From Betaproteobacteria bacterium SG8_40 (GTDB lineage Bacteria; Pseudomonadota; Gammaproteobacteria; Burkholderiales; Eutrophovitaceae), in the NCBI GenBank assembly GCA_001304425.1, contig LJTS01000034.1, forward strand, positions 1-12,930: a stretch of 12,930 bases of DNA, given 5' to 3'. Below, in pieces: positions 12,605-12,930 of this stretch. Both the position numbers and the translations under genes were made by a program. The notes beneath the pieces were generated by a model that saw only the letters and a program-made list of their open reading frames with translations, was not told the DNA's origin and ran no database searches. Each line of letters opens with the position of its first letter. The stretch's first letter is position 1.

Positions 12605-12930
12605 TTAGCGCGCATCGGGCACGATCGGAATGACCGCTTCGCGGTCGGCGTTGATTCCACCGGCCAGCTCGGGCTGGATGGTCACGTGTTCAATGCCGAA
12701 ACGCGAGCGCGCCATGCTGCGGATGCGTTCCAGCGTAGCGGGCCAATCGTCCAGCGAGTCGACATCCACGTGCGCCGACAGCGCAATACGCCCCGAGGCG
12801 ATCGCCCAGACGTGCAGGTCATGCACGGATTTCACTCCTGCAACTTTCGCCAGTGTCTGGCCAACTTCGGCTAGATTGATTTCGCGCGGCACCCCTTCCA
12901 TCAACACATGCAGCGCATCGCGCAGAATTC
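12605..12930 (-). CDS. Cation diffusion facilitator family transporter, C-terminal cytoplasmic domain (5' end outside window)
   Basis: Cation diffusion facilitators export Zn2+ or related divalent metals using the proton gradient. Only the last 108 codons or so are visible and the frame is open to the window edge. ILRDALHVLMEGVPREINL is the conserved junction between the last membrane helix and the cytoplasmic domain, and VKSVHDLHVWAIASGRIALS is the core of that ferredoxin-like domain, whose histidines bind metal in relatives. The chain ends ELAGGINADREAVIPIVPDAR. A GTG at 12907 is not the start because homology continues upstream. The gene is convergent with efp across 24 nt, where no clear terminator is seen. 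The metal cannot be named. Confidence 0.88.
   Translation of the reverse strand, partial: ILRDALHVLMEGVPREINLAEVGQTLAKVAGVKSVHDLHVWAIASGRIALSAHVDVDSLDDWPATLERIRSMARSRFGIEHVTIQPELAGGINADREAVIPIVPDAR

Overview
The window looks like chromosomal DNA from a moderately GC-rich (about 55-60% G+C by eye), salt-exposed gammaproteobacterium. The best taxonomic clue is gene order. Read on the minus strand, uvrC and pgsA are followed by tRNA-Gly(GCC), tRNA-Cys(GCA) and tRNA-Leu(TAA), the same order as uvrC-pgsA-glyW-cysT-leuZ in Escherichia coli. Elongation factor P is an exception: its sequence resembles the alphaproteobacterial form, so the lineage is probably a deep-branching marine or halotolerant gammaproteobacterium. 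This is inference from synteny and recalled family sequences, not a database match.

Layout from left to right: (1) the 3' part of a CaiB/BaiF-type CoA-transferase (+, cut by the window edge). (2) A secreted asparagine/glycine-rich beta-helix protein with a six-residue repeat and an autotransporter-like repeat but no beta-barrel (+). (3) A compact compatible-solute operon on the minus strand, ectR-ectA-ectB-ectC-ectD, with 8-nt and 4-nt gene overlaps at two junctions. It encodes a MarR-type regulator, the three ectoine-synthesis enzymes and the ectoine hydroxylase. (4) An AT-rich control region of 315 nt holding a plausible promoter and an 8-2-8 palindrome suited to a MarR dimer. (5) A SpoU/TrmH-family RNA 2'-O-methyltransferase. 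(6) A tRNA cluster (Leu, Cys, Gly) led by a perfect-consensus sigma70 promoter and interrupted by a small secreted protein built of exact 31-residue cysteine repeats. (7) pgsA, uvrC and a family-5-type uracil-DNA glycosylase, closely spaced on the minus strand. (8) Divergently, efp (elongation factor P) with arginine at the loop tip where lysine is usual. (9) The C-terminal end of a cation diffusion facilitator (minus, cut by the window edge).

Working logic: EctB makes 2,4-diaminobutyrate from aspartate semialdehyde, EctA acetylates it, EctC cyclises it to ectoine, and EctD hydroxylates ectoine to 5-hydroxyectoine. EctR probably represses the set from the upstream palindrome. The right half is housekeeping: DNA repair (UvrC, uracil-DNA glycosylase), phosphatidylglycerol synthesis (PgsA), tRNA supply, RNA methylation and translation (EF-P).

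The least explained items are the 31-residue cysteine-repeat protein inside the tRNA cluster, the arginine-tip EF-P, the barrel-less beta-helix protein, a Gly-to-Arg change in the PgsA signature, and a sharply AT-rich island inside uvrC.
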